From Hydrogenovibrio sp. UBA650 (GTDB taxonomy: Bacteria; Pseudomonadota; Gammaproteobacteria; Thiomicrospirales; Thiomicrospiraceae): 5,989 nt of DNA. Below, one piece after another: positions 1-5,913 of the stretch. The stretch lies in contig DBOI01000034.1 of the NCBI GenBank assembly GCA_002299245.1, positions 1 to 5,989 on the forward strand, in the 5' to 3' direction. Position numbers and translations under genes: made by a program. How positions within the stretch are numbered: the first letter of the stretch is position 1; every line of letters begins with the position of its first letter. A model generated the notes under the pieces. The model worked only from the letters and a program-made list of their open reading frames with translations, was not told the origin of the DNA and did no database searches.

Positions 1-18
1 TTACGGGGCTTTTTTATT
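1..18 (+). terminator. 3' half of a probable rho-independent terminator, cut by the window edge
   Basis: The window opens with TTACGGGGC followed directly by six T residues (10-15). This is what the 3' arm and U-tract of an intrinsic terminator look like. The matching 5' arm (expected GCCCCGTAA) would lie before base 1, so the hairpin itself cannot be seen. If real, it ends an upstream + strand unit and makes the membrane-protein/queF unit transcriptionally separate. The identity of the upstream gene is not visible; mnmE is a common neighbour of mnmG in this group, but that is only inference. Confidence 0.4.
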
Positions 19-41
19 GCCTACAGAAATGTACTTGTTAA

Positions 42-70
42 CTGAATATCACACTTTAATTAAGTACAAT
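42..70 (+). promoter_or_regulatory. Weak sigma70-type promoter candidate for the membrane protein-queF unit
   Basis: TACAAT at 65-70 matches the -10 consensus at 5 of 6 positions. At 17-nt spacing the -35 is CTGAAT (42-47), only 3 of 6. Transcription would start near 77 and leave a leader of about 22 nt before the ATG at 99. The region is flanked by a short inverted repeat (GTACTT 31-36 and AAGTAC 62-67) that could be an operator or could be chance. A promoter is expected here because a terminator-like sequence lies just upstream, but the exact boxes are uncertain. Confidence 0.3.
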
Positions 71-87
71 AGATTCAACTTTATATT

Positions 88-94
88 GAGGTGA
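88..94 (+). promoter_or_regulatory. Strong Shine-Dalgarno that fixes the start at 99
   Basis: GAGGTGA lies 4 nt before the ATG at 99 and pairs well with the 3' end of 16S rRNA. It favours the start at 99 over the in-frame ATG at 132, which has no comparable site upstream. Confidence 0.7.
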
Positions 95-98
95 AAAT

Positions 99-497
99 AT
101 GAGTAATTTAACCATTCATTCTGGCGGCGTAATGTCTATCATCAGCAAATTCCCATGGATGCTTTTGATAATTGGCTTCTTGCTGGTTGCAGAGTATATG
201 CAGATTAGCCTTGAAGGTACCGTTGGCTATGCATTTATTACAGTTGCAGTGATTGTTCTTTTTGTTGAGATGTTCAAATCGGGTGATGTTAGCCCTCTCT
301 CTTTTTTATTAGATCAGTTTTGGGCTGTAGTGGCTGTTGTACTTGCGTCTGGTTTATTAACATACCTTTATTTCGTTGAGGGTAGAGACCCAAGTTTTTT
401 CCATTGGATTGGCTTTGCAATTATCTTGGCTGATGCTTTATTGAACCCTTTCAATGCATTCCGCACAGCGCTTAGAAACTTGGATGTACCTGGTTAA
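99..497 (+). CDS. Small four-helix integral membrane protein, function unknown
   Basis: I do not recognise this 132-residue protein. Hydrophobic stretches at about residues 17-32, 42-58, 73-92 and 102-117 suggest four transmembrane helices in the inner membrane, with short charged connections (for example MFKSGD near 58-63 and VEGRDP near 93-98). The first 11 residues are polar and there is no convincing cleavable signal peptide. The C-terminus is a short polar tail containing FRTALRNLDVPG, with two arginines that by the positive-inside rule may face the cytoplasm. No catalytic motif, metal site or known domain signature is visible. The start at 99 is supported by a strong Shine-Dalgarno. The stop is 2 nt before the queF ATG, so the two are probably co-transcribed and translationally coupled. 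A role in uptake of a queuosine precursor would be a guess from position alone: the sequence does not resemble the QueT or YhhQ transporters as I know them. Confidence 0.8.
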   Translation: MSNLTIHSGGVMSIISKFPWMLLIIGFLLVAEYMQISLEGTVGYAFITVAVIVLFVEMFKSGDVSPLSFLLDQFWAVVAVVLASGLLTYLYFVEGRDPSFFHWIGFAIILADALLNPFNAFRTALRNLDVPG

Positions 498-499
498 TC

Positions 500-1324
500 A
501 TGGCTAATACTGCAAATCAAAGTGAGTTAGGGAAAACGAGCGCTTATTGTAGTCAGTATGCGCCTGAACTGCTTTTTCCTATTCCAAGGCAAGAGAAACG
601 TGATGAACTGAATATCACAGCAGACACCCTACCATTTCAGGGTCTCGATATTTGGACAGCATACGAGCTCTCCTGGCTCAATGCCAAAGGTAAGCCCGTC
701 GTTCGCATCGCTGAATTTGCGTTTAGCGCAGATTCTGAGTTTTTGATTGAATCTAAATCCTTCAAGCTCTATTTAAACTCGTTTAACGGTACTCGATTTG
801 ATACGGAACAGGATGTTGTTAAAACTCTTGAACAGGATTTAACTCAAGCTTGTGGTGAAGCTGTTGCTGTCGATATCCGGACGGTAATGCATGATGAGAC
901 TTTGCTAGGAAAGCTACCAGGAAGCAATATTGATGAGCTTGATATTGCGGTCGATAGCTATAAGGTTGATATAAGCCTGCTTAATAGTGATCAAAGCTCG
1001 GTTGTCTCTGAGACTCTCAATAGCCATCTTCTTAAATCTAACTGTCTGGTAACTAGTCAACCTGACTGGGGGTCGATAGTCATTCGATATGAAGGGCCGC
1101 AGATCAATCATGAAGGCCTGTTAAAGTACATAGTTTCATTCAGAGAACATGACGAGTTCCATGAACAGTGCGTTGAACGCGTATTTACCGATATTATGAA
1201 AAATTGCCGCCCTGAGAAACTTACTGTTTACGCTCGTTACGTTCGTCGTGGAGGCCTTGATATAAACCCATATCGTTCAAACTTTGAGGATGAATTCGAT
1301 ATATCAAGAACTAGCAGGCAGTAA
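500..1324 (+). CDS. queF: NADPH-dependent 7-cyano-7-deazaguanine reductase QueF
   Basis: QueF reduces the nitrile of preQ0 to the aminomethyl group of preQ1 with two NADPH, the last step before tRNA-guanine transglycosylase inserts the base at G34 of Asp, Asn, His and Tyr tRNAs. It is cytosolic. The 274 residues fit the long, two-module T-fold form (E. coli QueF is about 282). Visible signatures are DIWTAYELSWLNAKG (50-64), the QueF motif ESKSFKLYLNSFN (84-96), the active-site segment SNCLVTSQPDWGS (180-192) with the thioimide-forming Cys182 and proton-donor Asp189, FHEQCVER (220-227) with the substrate-binding His/Glu pair, and RRGGLDINPYRS (249-260) near the C-terminus. No key residue is missing. 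The ATG is 2 nt after the preceding stop (TAA-TC-ATG) with only a poor Shine-Dalgarno, which suggests translational coupling. A 53-codon ORF starts 2 nt downstream. No preQ1 riboswitch is evident upstream. Confidence 0.97.
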   Translation: MANTANQSELGKTSAYCSQYAPELLFPIPRQEKRDELNITADTLPFQGLDIWTAYELSWLNAKGKPVVRIAEFAFSADSEFLIESKSFKLYLNSFNGTRFDTEQDVVKTLEQDLTQACGEAVAVDIRTVMHDETLLGKLPGSNIDELDIAVDSYKVDISLLNSDQSSVVSETLNSHLLKSNCLVTSQPDWGSIVIRYEGPQINHEGLLKYIVSFREHDEFHEQCVERVFTDIMKNCRPEKLTVYARYVRRGGLDINPYRSNFEDEFDISRTSRQ

Positions 1325-1326
1325 AC

Positions 1327-1488
1327 ATGCTTCTAAAAATACTTAATTTTTTTGCAGGCCTGTTTGGTTATGAGTGGGTTAAAACAGAACGACCATATCG
1401 TGAAGTCGAAGATGATATTGAGATCGATGAAGATTGGCATGATATTACTGAGTCTACACCCCACTATCAATTGGTAAAGAAAAAATAG
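1327..1488 (+). CDS. Short acidic hypothetical protein downstream of queF (53 aa)
   Basis: An ATG 2 nt after the queF stop (TAA-AC-ATG) opens a 53-codon frame ending in TAG at 1486-1488. I do not recognise the product. It starts with a hydrophobic, aromatic stretch (MLLKILNFFAGLFGY, 1-15), continues with a mixed charged segment (VKTERPYREVE), then a strongly acidic run (EDDIEIDEDWHD, 28-39), and ends in KKK. The N-terminal stretch is short for a full membrane helix but could be an amphipathic or membrane-touching anchor. The Shine-Dalgarno is weak (AGGCAG about 6 nt upstream), so expression probably depends on coupling to queF. Reading it as a gene rests on the tight spacing, the same spacing at the previous junction, and an ordered composition. 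It could also be a chance frame. Confidence 0.5.
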   Translation: MLLKILNFFAGLFGYEWVKTERPYREVEDDIEIDEDWHDITESTPHYQLVKKK

Positions 1489-1538
1489 CCTTAACCGCAG
1501 AGTGAGCTACCTACATAGCCTCAAGATGCTGATTTCTA

Positions 1539-1547
1539 TGCTAAAAT
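1539..1547 (+). promoter_or_regulatory. Extended -10 promoter candidate for the mnmG-rsmG-parA-parB operon
   Basis: TGCTAAAAT contains a TG dinucleotide one base before TAAAAT, a 5 of 6 match to the -10 consensus; the extended -10 can make up for the lack of a recognisable -35 at 16-18 nt upstream. Transcription would begin near 1554, giving a leader of about 42 nt before the mnmG ATG. The rest of the 1489-1595 gap shows no clear intrinsic terminator, so readthrough from queF into mnmG is also possible. A 5-bp inverted repeat (CATAG 1514-1518, CTATG 1536-1540) overlaps the TG of the -10 but is too short to weigh. Confidence 0.45.
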
Positions 1548-1595
1548 ACATGGCCTTATTTTTTGATCCTTTAGCTGTTAAATAAAGTAGTTTTG

Positions 1596-3491
1596 ATGAG
1601 TTTGAGCACAGAAAAATACGACGTAATTGTTGTTGGTGGCGGTCACGCAGGCACTGAGGCCGCGCTTGCTTCTGCACGCATGGGGTTGCAAACCCTATTG
1701 TTGACTCACAATATCGATACTTTGGGAGCAATGTCGTGTAATCCGGCAATTGGAGGGATTGGTAAAGGCCATCTTGTTAAAGAGATCGATGCTATGGGTG
1801 GCGCCATGGCTCTGGCAATTGATGAGGCCGGTATTCAATTTAGAACCTTGAACGCTTCTAAAGGACCTGCGGTTCGCGCTACTCGTGCCCAGGCGGATCG
1901 AGTACTTTATAAACAGGCCATTCTCACTCGTTTACAAAATCAACAGAACCTGACCATATTTCAACAGCCTGTTGAAGACATGATCCTTGAGAATGAACAG
2001 GTCCGTGGTGTTGAAACCAAAATGGGTCTGAAATTCTATGCTGATCAAGTTGTTCTAACCGTTGGTACATTCCTCGCAGGACGAATTCATATTGGCTTGG
2101 AAAACTATGAAGGCGGTCGTGCCGGTGATCAGCCAGCAAATCGTTTGGCTGAGAAGCTCAGAGAGTTGAATCTCCCAGTTGGCCGTTTAAAAACAGGAAC
2201 GCCGCCAAGAATCGACGCCCACACCGTTGATTTTGATGCTATGCAAGAACAACCTGGGGATGATCCGGTTCCGGTATTTTCCTACATGGGTAAAGCGGAA
2301 ATGCATCCGCAACAGATTCCTTGCTACATTACCTATACTAACGAACAGACTCATGAAGCGATTATGGCATCGCTAGATCAGTCGCCAATGTACTCTGATG
2401 AAGGTGAGATCGATAGCGTTGGGCCTCGTTACTGTCCATCAATTGAAGATAAAGTGATGCGTTTTGCAGATAAGGATCGTCATCAGGTCTTTATTGAACC
2501 AGAAGGCTTGACTACAACAGAGCTTTATCCAAATGGTATCTCTACCAGTTTGCCATTTGAAACTCAGATTAAAATTGTTCAATCTATGAAAGGCCTTGAA
2601 AATGCCAAGATTATGCGTCCGGGTTATGCGATTGAATATGACTATTTTGATCCTAGAGGCTTAAAGCCAACTTTAGAAACACAGGCTATTAAAGGACTGT
2701 TTTTTGCTGGCCAGATTAATGGTACTACTGGCTATGAAGAGGCTGGAGCTCAGGGCCTTCTGGCCGGTATTAATGCCGCGCGCCGCGCTCAGCAAAAAGA
2801 GCAGTGGTATCCAGGTCGAAATGAGGCTTATTTGGGCGTGCTGGTTGATGACCTGATTACTCTCGGAACCAATGAACCCTACAGAATGTTTACCTCGCGT
2901 GCAGAATACCGTTTGATGCTGCGTGAAGACAACGCCGATCAGCGATTAACACCTGTTGCACGTGAAATGGGTTTGATTGATGATGAACGTTGGGCAGCTT
3001 ATGAAAATAAGCTAGAAAGCTTAGAGCAGGAAGTTCAGCGTTTGAAAGATATCTGGATATATCCAGCCCACGCCGAAGCAAAAAGAGCTGAAGAACTCAT
3101 GGAATTACCACTGAGTAAAGAGCAAACGCTGTTTGATCTATTGAAGCGACCTAAGGTTGAGTACTCTGCCCTGGCGACGATGGAAGTGTTTGGTGAAGGT
3201 GTGATCGATCAGGCAGTGGTTGATCAGGTAGAAATCCAAGCAAAATATGCCGGTTATATTAATCGCCAAATGGAACAGATCGACAAAATGAAACGTTCTG
3301 AGAAGGTGAAGATTCCGGATGATTTGGACCTAGATAGAATTTCAGGCCTGTCAAATGAAGTGAAGCAGAAACTCAGAGCCCACAAACCTGACAACTTGGG
3401 TATGGCCGGCAGAATTCAAGGGATTACTCCGGCTGCGATCTCAATCCTTTTGATTGAGATTAAAAAGTTTAGTTCGAAGAAGTCCGCCTGA
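1596..3491 (+). CDS. mnmG: tRNA uridine-5-carboxymethylaminomethyl modification enzyme MnmG (GidA)
   Basis: MnmG is the FAD-dependent partner of the GTPase MnmE. With methylenetetrahydrofolate and glycine, the complex installs cmnm5 on wobble U34 of tRNAs that read split-box codons ending in A or G. The 631 residues match the usual length (E. coli 629). In order: the Rossmann FAD motif VVGGGHAGTEAA (12-23), CNPAIGG with Cys48, the nucleotide-binding PPRIDAHTVD region (203-212), PRYCPSIEDK with the second conserved Cys280, the second FAD contact AGQINGTTGYEEAGAQGL (371-388), the TSRAEYRLMLREDNAD segment (433-448), and the helical C-terminal part with YAGYINRQ (551-558) and GRIQGITPAA (605-614), which docks MnmE and tRNA. 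I chose ATG 1596; the TTG just before it (1593) would add one Met and has no better site. AAGTAG (1585-1590) is a weak Shine-Dalgarno 5 nt upstream. It is first in the mnmG-rsmG-parA-parB operon. Its sequence also contains a parS-like palindrome (2954-2969) and a 3'-end hairpin. Confidence 0.98.
   Translation: MSLSTEKYDVIVVGGGHAGTEAALASARMGLQTLLLTHNIDTLGAMSCNPAIGGIGKGHLVKEIDAMGGAMALAIDEAGIQFRTLNASKGPAVRATRAQADRVLYKQAILTRLQNQQNLTIFQQPVEDMILENEQVRGVETKMGLKFYADQVVLTVGTFLAGRIHIGLENYEGGRAGDQPANRLAEKLRELNLPVGRLKTGTPPRIDAHTVDFDAMQEQPGDDPVPVFSYMGKAEMHPQQIPCYITYTNEQTHEAIMASLDQSPMYSDEGEIDSVGPRYCPSIEDKVMRFADKDRHQVFIEPEGLTTTELYPNGISTSLPFETQIKIVQSMKGLENAKIMRPGYAIEYDYFDPRGLKPTLETQAIKGLFFAGQINGTTGYEEAGAQGLLAGINAARRAQQKEQWYPGRNEAYLGVLVDDLITLGTNEPYRMFTSRAEYRLMLREDNADQRLTPVAREMGLIDDERWAAYENKLESLEQEVQRLKDIWIYPAHAEAKRAEELMELPLSKEQTLFDLLKRPKVEYSALATMEVFGEGVIDQAVVDQVEIQAKYAGYINRQMEQIDKMKRSEKVKIPDDLDLDRISGLSNEVKQKLRAHKPDNLGMAGRIQGITPAAISILLIEIKKFSSKKSA
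2954..2969. other. parS-like palindrome inside mnmG (ParB-binding candidate)
   Basis: TGTTGCACGTGAAATG matches the conserved bacterial parS consensus TGTTTCACGTGAAACA at 13 of 16 positions, including the central CACGTG and GTGAAA. One of the three differences falls at position 5, which tolerates variation in known sites; the other two are the last two bases. It encodes MnmG residues around PVAREMG. The mnmG, parA and parB genes share an operon, and parS sites usually lie near parAB and the origin, so the location is right. Whether this ParB spreads from it is not shown. Confidence 0.4.
3438..3460 (+). repeat. Perfect 9-bp hairpin at the 3' end of mnmG
   Basis: ATCTCAATC (3438-3446) and GATTGAGAT (3452-3460) are exact reverse complements around a 5-nt loop, with one further G-U pair outside. 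It lies in the last codons of mnmG, 33 nt before the rsmG start. No T-tract follows, so it is not an intrinsic terminator. It might affect mRNA processing or stability at the mnmG-rsmG boundary, or simply result from the codons for ISILLIEI. Confidence 0.45.
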
Positions 3492-3493
3492 AT

Positions 3494-4132
3494 ATGGATG
3501 ATTTAAACTCTCTATTGAAGTTTGGAGTTGCCGATTTAAAACTTGGGCTTTCCAGTGAGCAAATAGAAAAATTAATCTCCTATTTGACCTTACTGCAAAA
3601 GTGGAATAAGGTTTACAATCTAACGGCGATCCGAGATCCAAAAGAGATGTTAATTAAGCATCTGTTGGATAGTCTAGCAGTAGTGCCGCATATTAATGGT
3701 GAGCGACTGATTGATGTGGGTACTGGCGGTGGTCTGCCTGGCATTCCGTTGGCAATATGCTTTCCAGAAAAACAGATTGATTTACTGGATAGTAATAGTA
3801 AAAAAACCCGTTTTCTAATTCAGGCTAAAGCTGAGTTGGGTTTGACCAATACCAAAGTGATTCACAGCCGGGTTGAAGAGTATTTGCCGGAGCCACCTTA
3901 TGATGGTGTCGTATCGCGGGCCTTTGCTGCTATGGAAGATATGTTGCACTGGACACACCACCTTATTCCAAAAGGTGGGAGTTGGTGGGCCATGAAGGCT
4001 CAGAAAGATTTTGAAGATCTGTCCAAATTACCAGGCCTGATAAAAATTGATCAGGTGATTGATTTGGATGTTCCTTATTTAGACGCTGAACGAATGCTGG
4101 TTAAAGGCATTAAATCCAAATCCCTGACTTAG
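3494..4132 (+). CDS. rsmG: 16S rRNA (guanine-527-N7)-methyltransferase RsmG (GidB)
   Basis: RsmG uses S-adenosylmethionine to methylate N7 of G527 in the 530 loop of 16S rRNA, on the small subunit; loss in other bacteria gives low-level streptomycin resistance. The 212 residues fit the family (E. coli 207). Features in order: the N-terminal helical part ending in WNKVYNLTAIRDP (37-49), the HLLDSLAV helix (56-63), SAM motif I LIDVGTGGGLPGIPLA (72-87), the acidic residue of DLLDSNSKKTRFL (96-108) expected to contact the ribose, the V-VSRAFA motif (139-145), and GGSWWAMKAQ (161-170) before the last strands. The C-terminal AERMLVKGIK (198-207) replaces the more usual ERHLVVI-like ending, a mild divergence. 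It starts 2 nt after the mnmG stop (TGA-AT-ATG) with only a distant AAGAAG as ribosome site, which suggests coupling to mnmG translation. No truncation is seen. Confidence 0.96.
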   Translation: MDDLNSLLKFGVADLKLGLSSEQIEKLISYLTLLQKWNKVYNLTAIRDPKEMLIKHLLDSLAVVPHINGERLIDVGTGGGLPGIPLAICFPEKQIDLLDSNSKKTRFLIQAKAELGLTNTKVIHSRVEEYLPEPPYDGVVSRAFAAMEDMLHWTHHLIPKGGSWWAMKAQKDFEDLSKLPGLIKIDQVIDLDVPYLDAERMLVKGIKSKSLT

Positions 4133-4158
4133 GATTACACAAAACTGAGGCAAAATAG

Positions 4159-4926
4159 ATGGGCAGAGTTGTTGCCATTGCAAACCAAAAAGGTGGCGTA
4201 GGCAAAACCACAACCGCAGTTAATTTGGCAGCCGCGCTAGGCCGCTTGGATAAAAAAGTATTGCTGATTGATCTTGATCCGCAAGGCAACGCGACTGTTT
4301 CGGTTGGGGTTGATAAAGACAATTTAAATGCCTCCGTTTTTGAGGTTTTGGTTGGAGAGATAAAGCCGAAAGCTGCTATTGTTCATGTCGAACAAGCCAA
4401 TATTGATCTAATGCCTGCTAATGGTGACTTAACGGCTGCAGAAGTAGCTCTTTTGGAAGAGGACATGGGGCCTAAGCGCATGCGTAAGTCGCTCAAAAAA
4501 GCCCGCTCTAATTACGATGCCGTGATTATCGACTGTCCGCCCACTTTAAATATGCTAACGCTTAATGCCTTGACTGCTTCTGATGGAATTGTGGTGCCTG
4601 TTCAGTGTGAGTATTTTGCTTTGGAAGGTCTGTCGGCATTGATGGATACCATCGACACAGTGCGTACCGAGGTTAATCCAACACTGCATATCGATGGACT
4701 GCTGCGAACTATGCACGATCGTCGCAACAATTTGGCGAATGATGTTTCCAATGAGTTGGTCGCCCACTTTGGTATGAAGGTTTTGCAGACGATTGTACCT
4801 AGAAATGTACGTCTTGCAGAGGCTCCGAGCCACGGTGAATCAATCCTAGATTATGATGTGGCTTCTAATGGTGCAATTGCATATCTTGCGTTGGCAAATG
4901 AATTAATTCGTAAAACAAGTATTTAA
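4159..4926 (+). CDS. parA: Chromosome-partitioning ATPase ParA (Soj)
   Basis: ParA is a deviant-Walker ATPase that dimerises on ATP, coats the nucleoid non-specifically and is released by ParB-parS complexes, moving the replicated origin. The 255 residues have no N-terminal helix-turn-helix, so this is the small chromosomal Soj type and not the larger plasmid P1 type. The deviant Walker A KGGVGKTT lies at 11-18 with the signature lysine Lys11 and Lys16; the A' motif IDLDPQGN at 37-44; Walker B VIIDCPP at 122-128, followed by the family-typical TLNMLTLNALTASDG; and PRNVRLAEAPSHG at 214-226, close to the DNA-binding face. RTMHDRRNNLAN (183-194) is also typical. The ATG at 4159 has a good Shine-Dalgarno GAGG (4147-4150) 8 nt upstream. 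It is 26 nt after rsmG and 17 nt before parB, its partner. Confidence 0.97.
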   Translation: MGRVVAIANQKGGVGKTTTAVNLAAALGRLDKKVLLIDLDPQGNATVSVGVDKDNLNASVFEVLVGEIKPKAAIVHVEQANIDLMPANGDLTAAEVALLEEDMGPKRMRKSLKKARSNYDAVIIDCPPTLNMLTLNALTASDGIVVPVQCEYFALEGLSALMDTIDTVRTEVNPTLHIDGLLRTMHDRRNNLANDVSNELVAHFGMKVLQTIVPRNVRLAEAPSHGESILDYDVASNGAIAYLALANELIRKTSI

Positions 4927-4943
4927 AAAGGTAGGAAAGATCT

Positions 4944-5822
4944 GTGGCTAAGAAGAGTTCAGGACTAGGTAAACGTGGAATCAGTGCTATGCTGGGCGCA
5001 AAACAGAAGTCAGAAAACAGCAGCGCCGATCTTCGTATTGAAAAGCTGCCTGTCGATCAGCTTCAACCGGGACAATATCAGCCACGTAAGCAGTTTGAGC
5101 AAGAGGCTCTGCAAGAGCTGGCAGATTCCATTAAGGTACAGGGCATTGTTCAACCTATTGTGGTTCGTCTGATCAGTGCGGATAGTTACGAAATTATCGC
5201 CGGTGAACGTCGTTGGCGTGCTGCTCAATTGGCAGGTCTAGATAAGGTACCTGTGGTAATACGTCAGGCAGACAGCCAGGCAACACTAGCAATGGCTTTA
5301 ATTGAGAATATTCAGCGTGAAGATCTAAATCCAATCGAAACGGCAATCGGCCTAAAACGCCTAGTAAAAGAGTTTGATCTAACTCAGCAACAGGTAGCAG
5401 ATGCGGTTGGCCGTTCACGTGCCGCAGTTTCCAATTTATTGCGTTTATTGAAATTGCCAAAAGATATTCAAAAATCATTGCATGATGGCTTGCTATCCAT
5501 GGGGCATGCCCGCGCAATTATTAGCTTGCCTGAAGATGTTCAAAAAACATTGGCTGATAAAGCAGTAGATAAAGGCTGGTCAGTGCGTGAAATGGAAGAA
5601 GCGGCTCAACAAATTCTGGTTCCAAATAAGTTGGTTAAGGAAGCTAAAAAACAAGCATTGCCAAATATAGAAACGGTAATGCAAAACCAAGGCATGTTGG
5701 CTGAGATATTTGCCACTAAAGTTAAGATTGCCCATAGAGAAAATGGACGAGGCAAAATTGAAATTCCATATAAAGATTTGGAAGAGCTTGACCGTTTGAT
5801 GGCATTAATGAATTCAATATAA
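4944..5822 (+). CDS. parB: Chromosome-partitioning protein ParB (Spo0J), CTP-dependent parS clamp
   Basis: ParB loads at parS, closes as a CTP-bound sliding clamp, spreads on nearby DNA, recruits SMC and stimulates ParA. The 292 residues are full length. The basic N-terminus KKSSGLGKRG (3-12) is the expected ParA-contacting segment. The CTP-binding ParB/Srx-like domain spans about 30-130, with YQPRKQF (45-51), GERRWRAA (87-94) and ENIQREDLNP (121-130). The parS-binding region has the helix-turn-helix LTQQQVADAVGRSRAAVSN (146-164) and LSMGHARAI (184-192). A lysine-rich linker (about 227-240) leads to the C-terminal dimerisation domain, IEIPYKDLEELDRLMALM (272-289). I chose GTG 4944 because AGGA (4933-4936) lies 7 nt upstream and the N-terminus from there fits the family; the next ATG (4989) would delete most of the ParA-contacting segment. 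It is the last gene of the operon and is followed by a long inverted repeat. Confidence 0.97.
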   Translation: MAKKSSGLGKRGISAMLGAKQKSENSSADLRIEKLPVDQLQPGQYQPRKQFEQEALQELADSIKVQGIVQPIVVRLISADSYEIIAGERRWRAAQLAGLDKVPVVIRQADSQATLAMALIENIQREDLNPIETAIGLKRLVKEFDLTQQQVADAVGRSRAAVSNLLRLLKLPKDIQKSLHDGLLSMGHARAIISLPEDVQKTLADKAVDKGWSVREMEEAAQQILVPNKLVKEAKKQALPNIETVMQNQGMLAEIFATKVKIAHRENGRGKIEIPYKDLEELDRLMALMNSI

Positions 5823-5848
5823 AAAAATAAGTAAATTCATTTCAAATT

Positions 5849-5907
5849 AACAGGCCACTAATTATTTGATTGCTAGTAAAAGTACTTAACAATATTTAGT
5901 GGCTGTT
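5849..5907 (+). terminator. Long imperfect inverted repeat after parB, probable operon terminator
   Basis: The arms at 5849-5866 and 5891-5907 pair over about 16 bp with one bulged G (5854) and one T-T mismatch; the core is AACAG(G)CCACTAA against TTAGTGGCTGTT. The 24-nt loop holds a smaller hairpin, AGTA-AAAG-TACT (5875-5886). It begins 27 nt after the parB stop. The sequence after the stem (TGTCTGTTATTC) is T-rich but has no clean T-run, so this is a weak intrinsic terminator at best. An mRNA 3'-end stabiliser or a protein-binding inverted repeat are alternatives. Confidence 0.5.
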
Positions 5908-5913
5908 TGTCTG

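Noticed and set aside
71..98. preQ1 riboswitch ahead of queF
   Set aside because: The likely leader is only about 22 nt, no preQ1-type stem with A-rich tail is visible, and queF is not the first gene of the unit.
1593..1595. TTG as the mnmG start one codon before the ATG
   Set aside because: It would add one residue only, and ATG 1596 is the stronger start codon with an acceptable 5-nt spacing to AAGTAG.
1507..1749. 80-codon minus-strand frame overlapping the mnmG start
   Set aside because: It lies largely opposite mnmG, has no recognisable product and a low-complexity composition typical of an antisense shadow.
3211..3232. Short direct repeat GATCAGG-AG in mnmG
   Set aside because: It follows from similar codons for the IDQA and VDQV segments and does not extend further.
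3800..3806. Run of seven A in rsmG as a possible frameshift site
   Set aside because: The run sits as AAA-AAA-A in frame after AGT, not in the X-XXY-YYZ register for -1 slippage, and the normal frame continues through a complete RsmG.
5409..5424. Second CACGTG-centred parS-like sequence, inside parB
   Set aside because: Only about 10 of 16 consensus positions match beyond the core, and it encodes the conserved helix-turn-helix residues GRSRAA, so codon constraint explains it.
5194..5517. 107-codon minus-strand frame opposite parB
   Set aside because: It is wholly antisense to a well-conserved ParB and its translation shows no domain.
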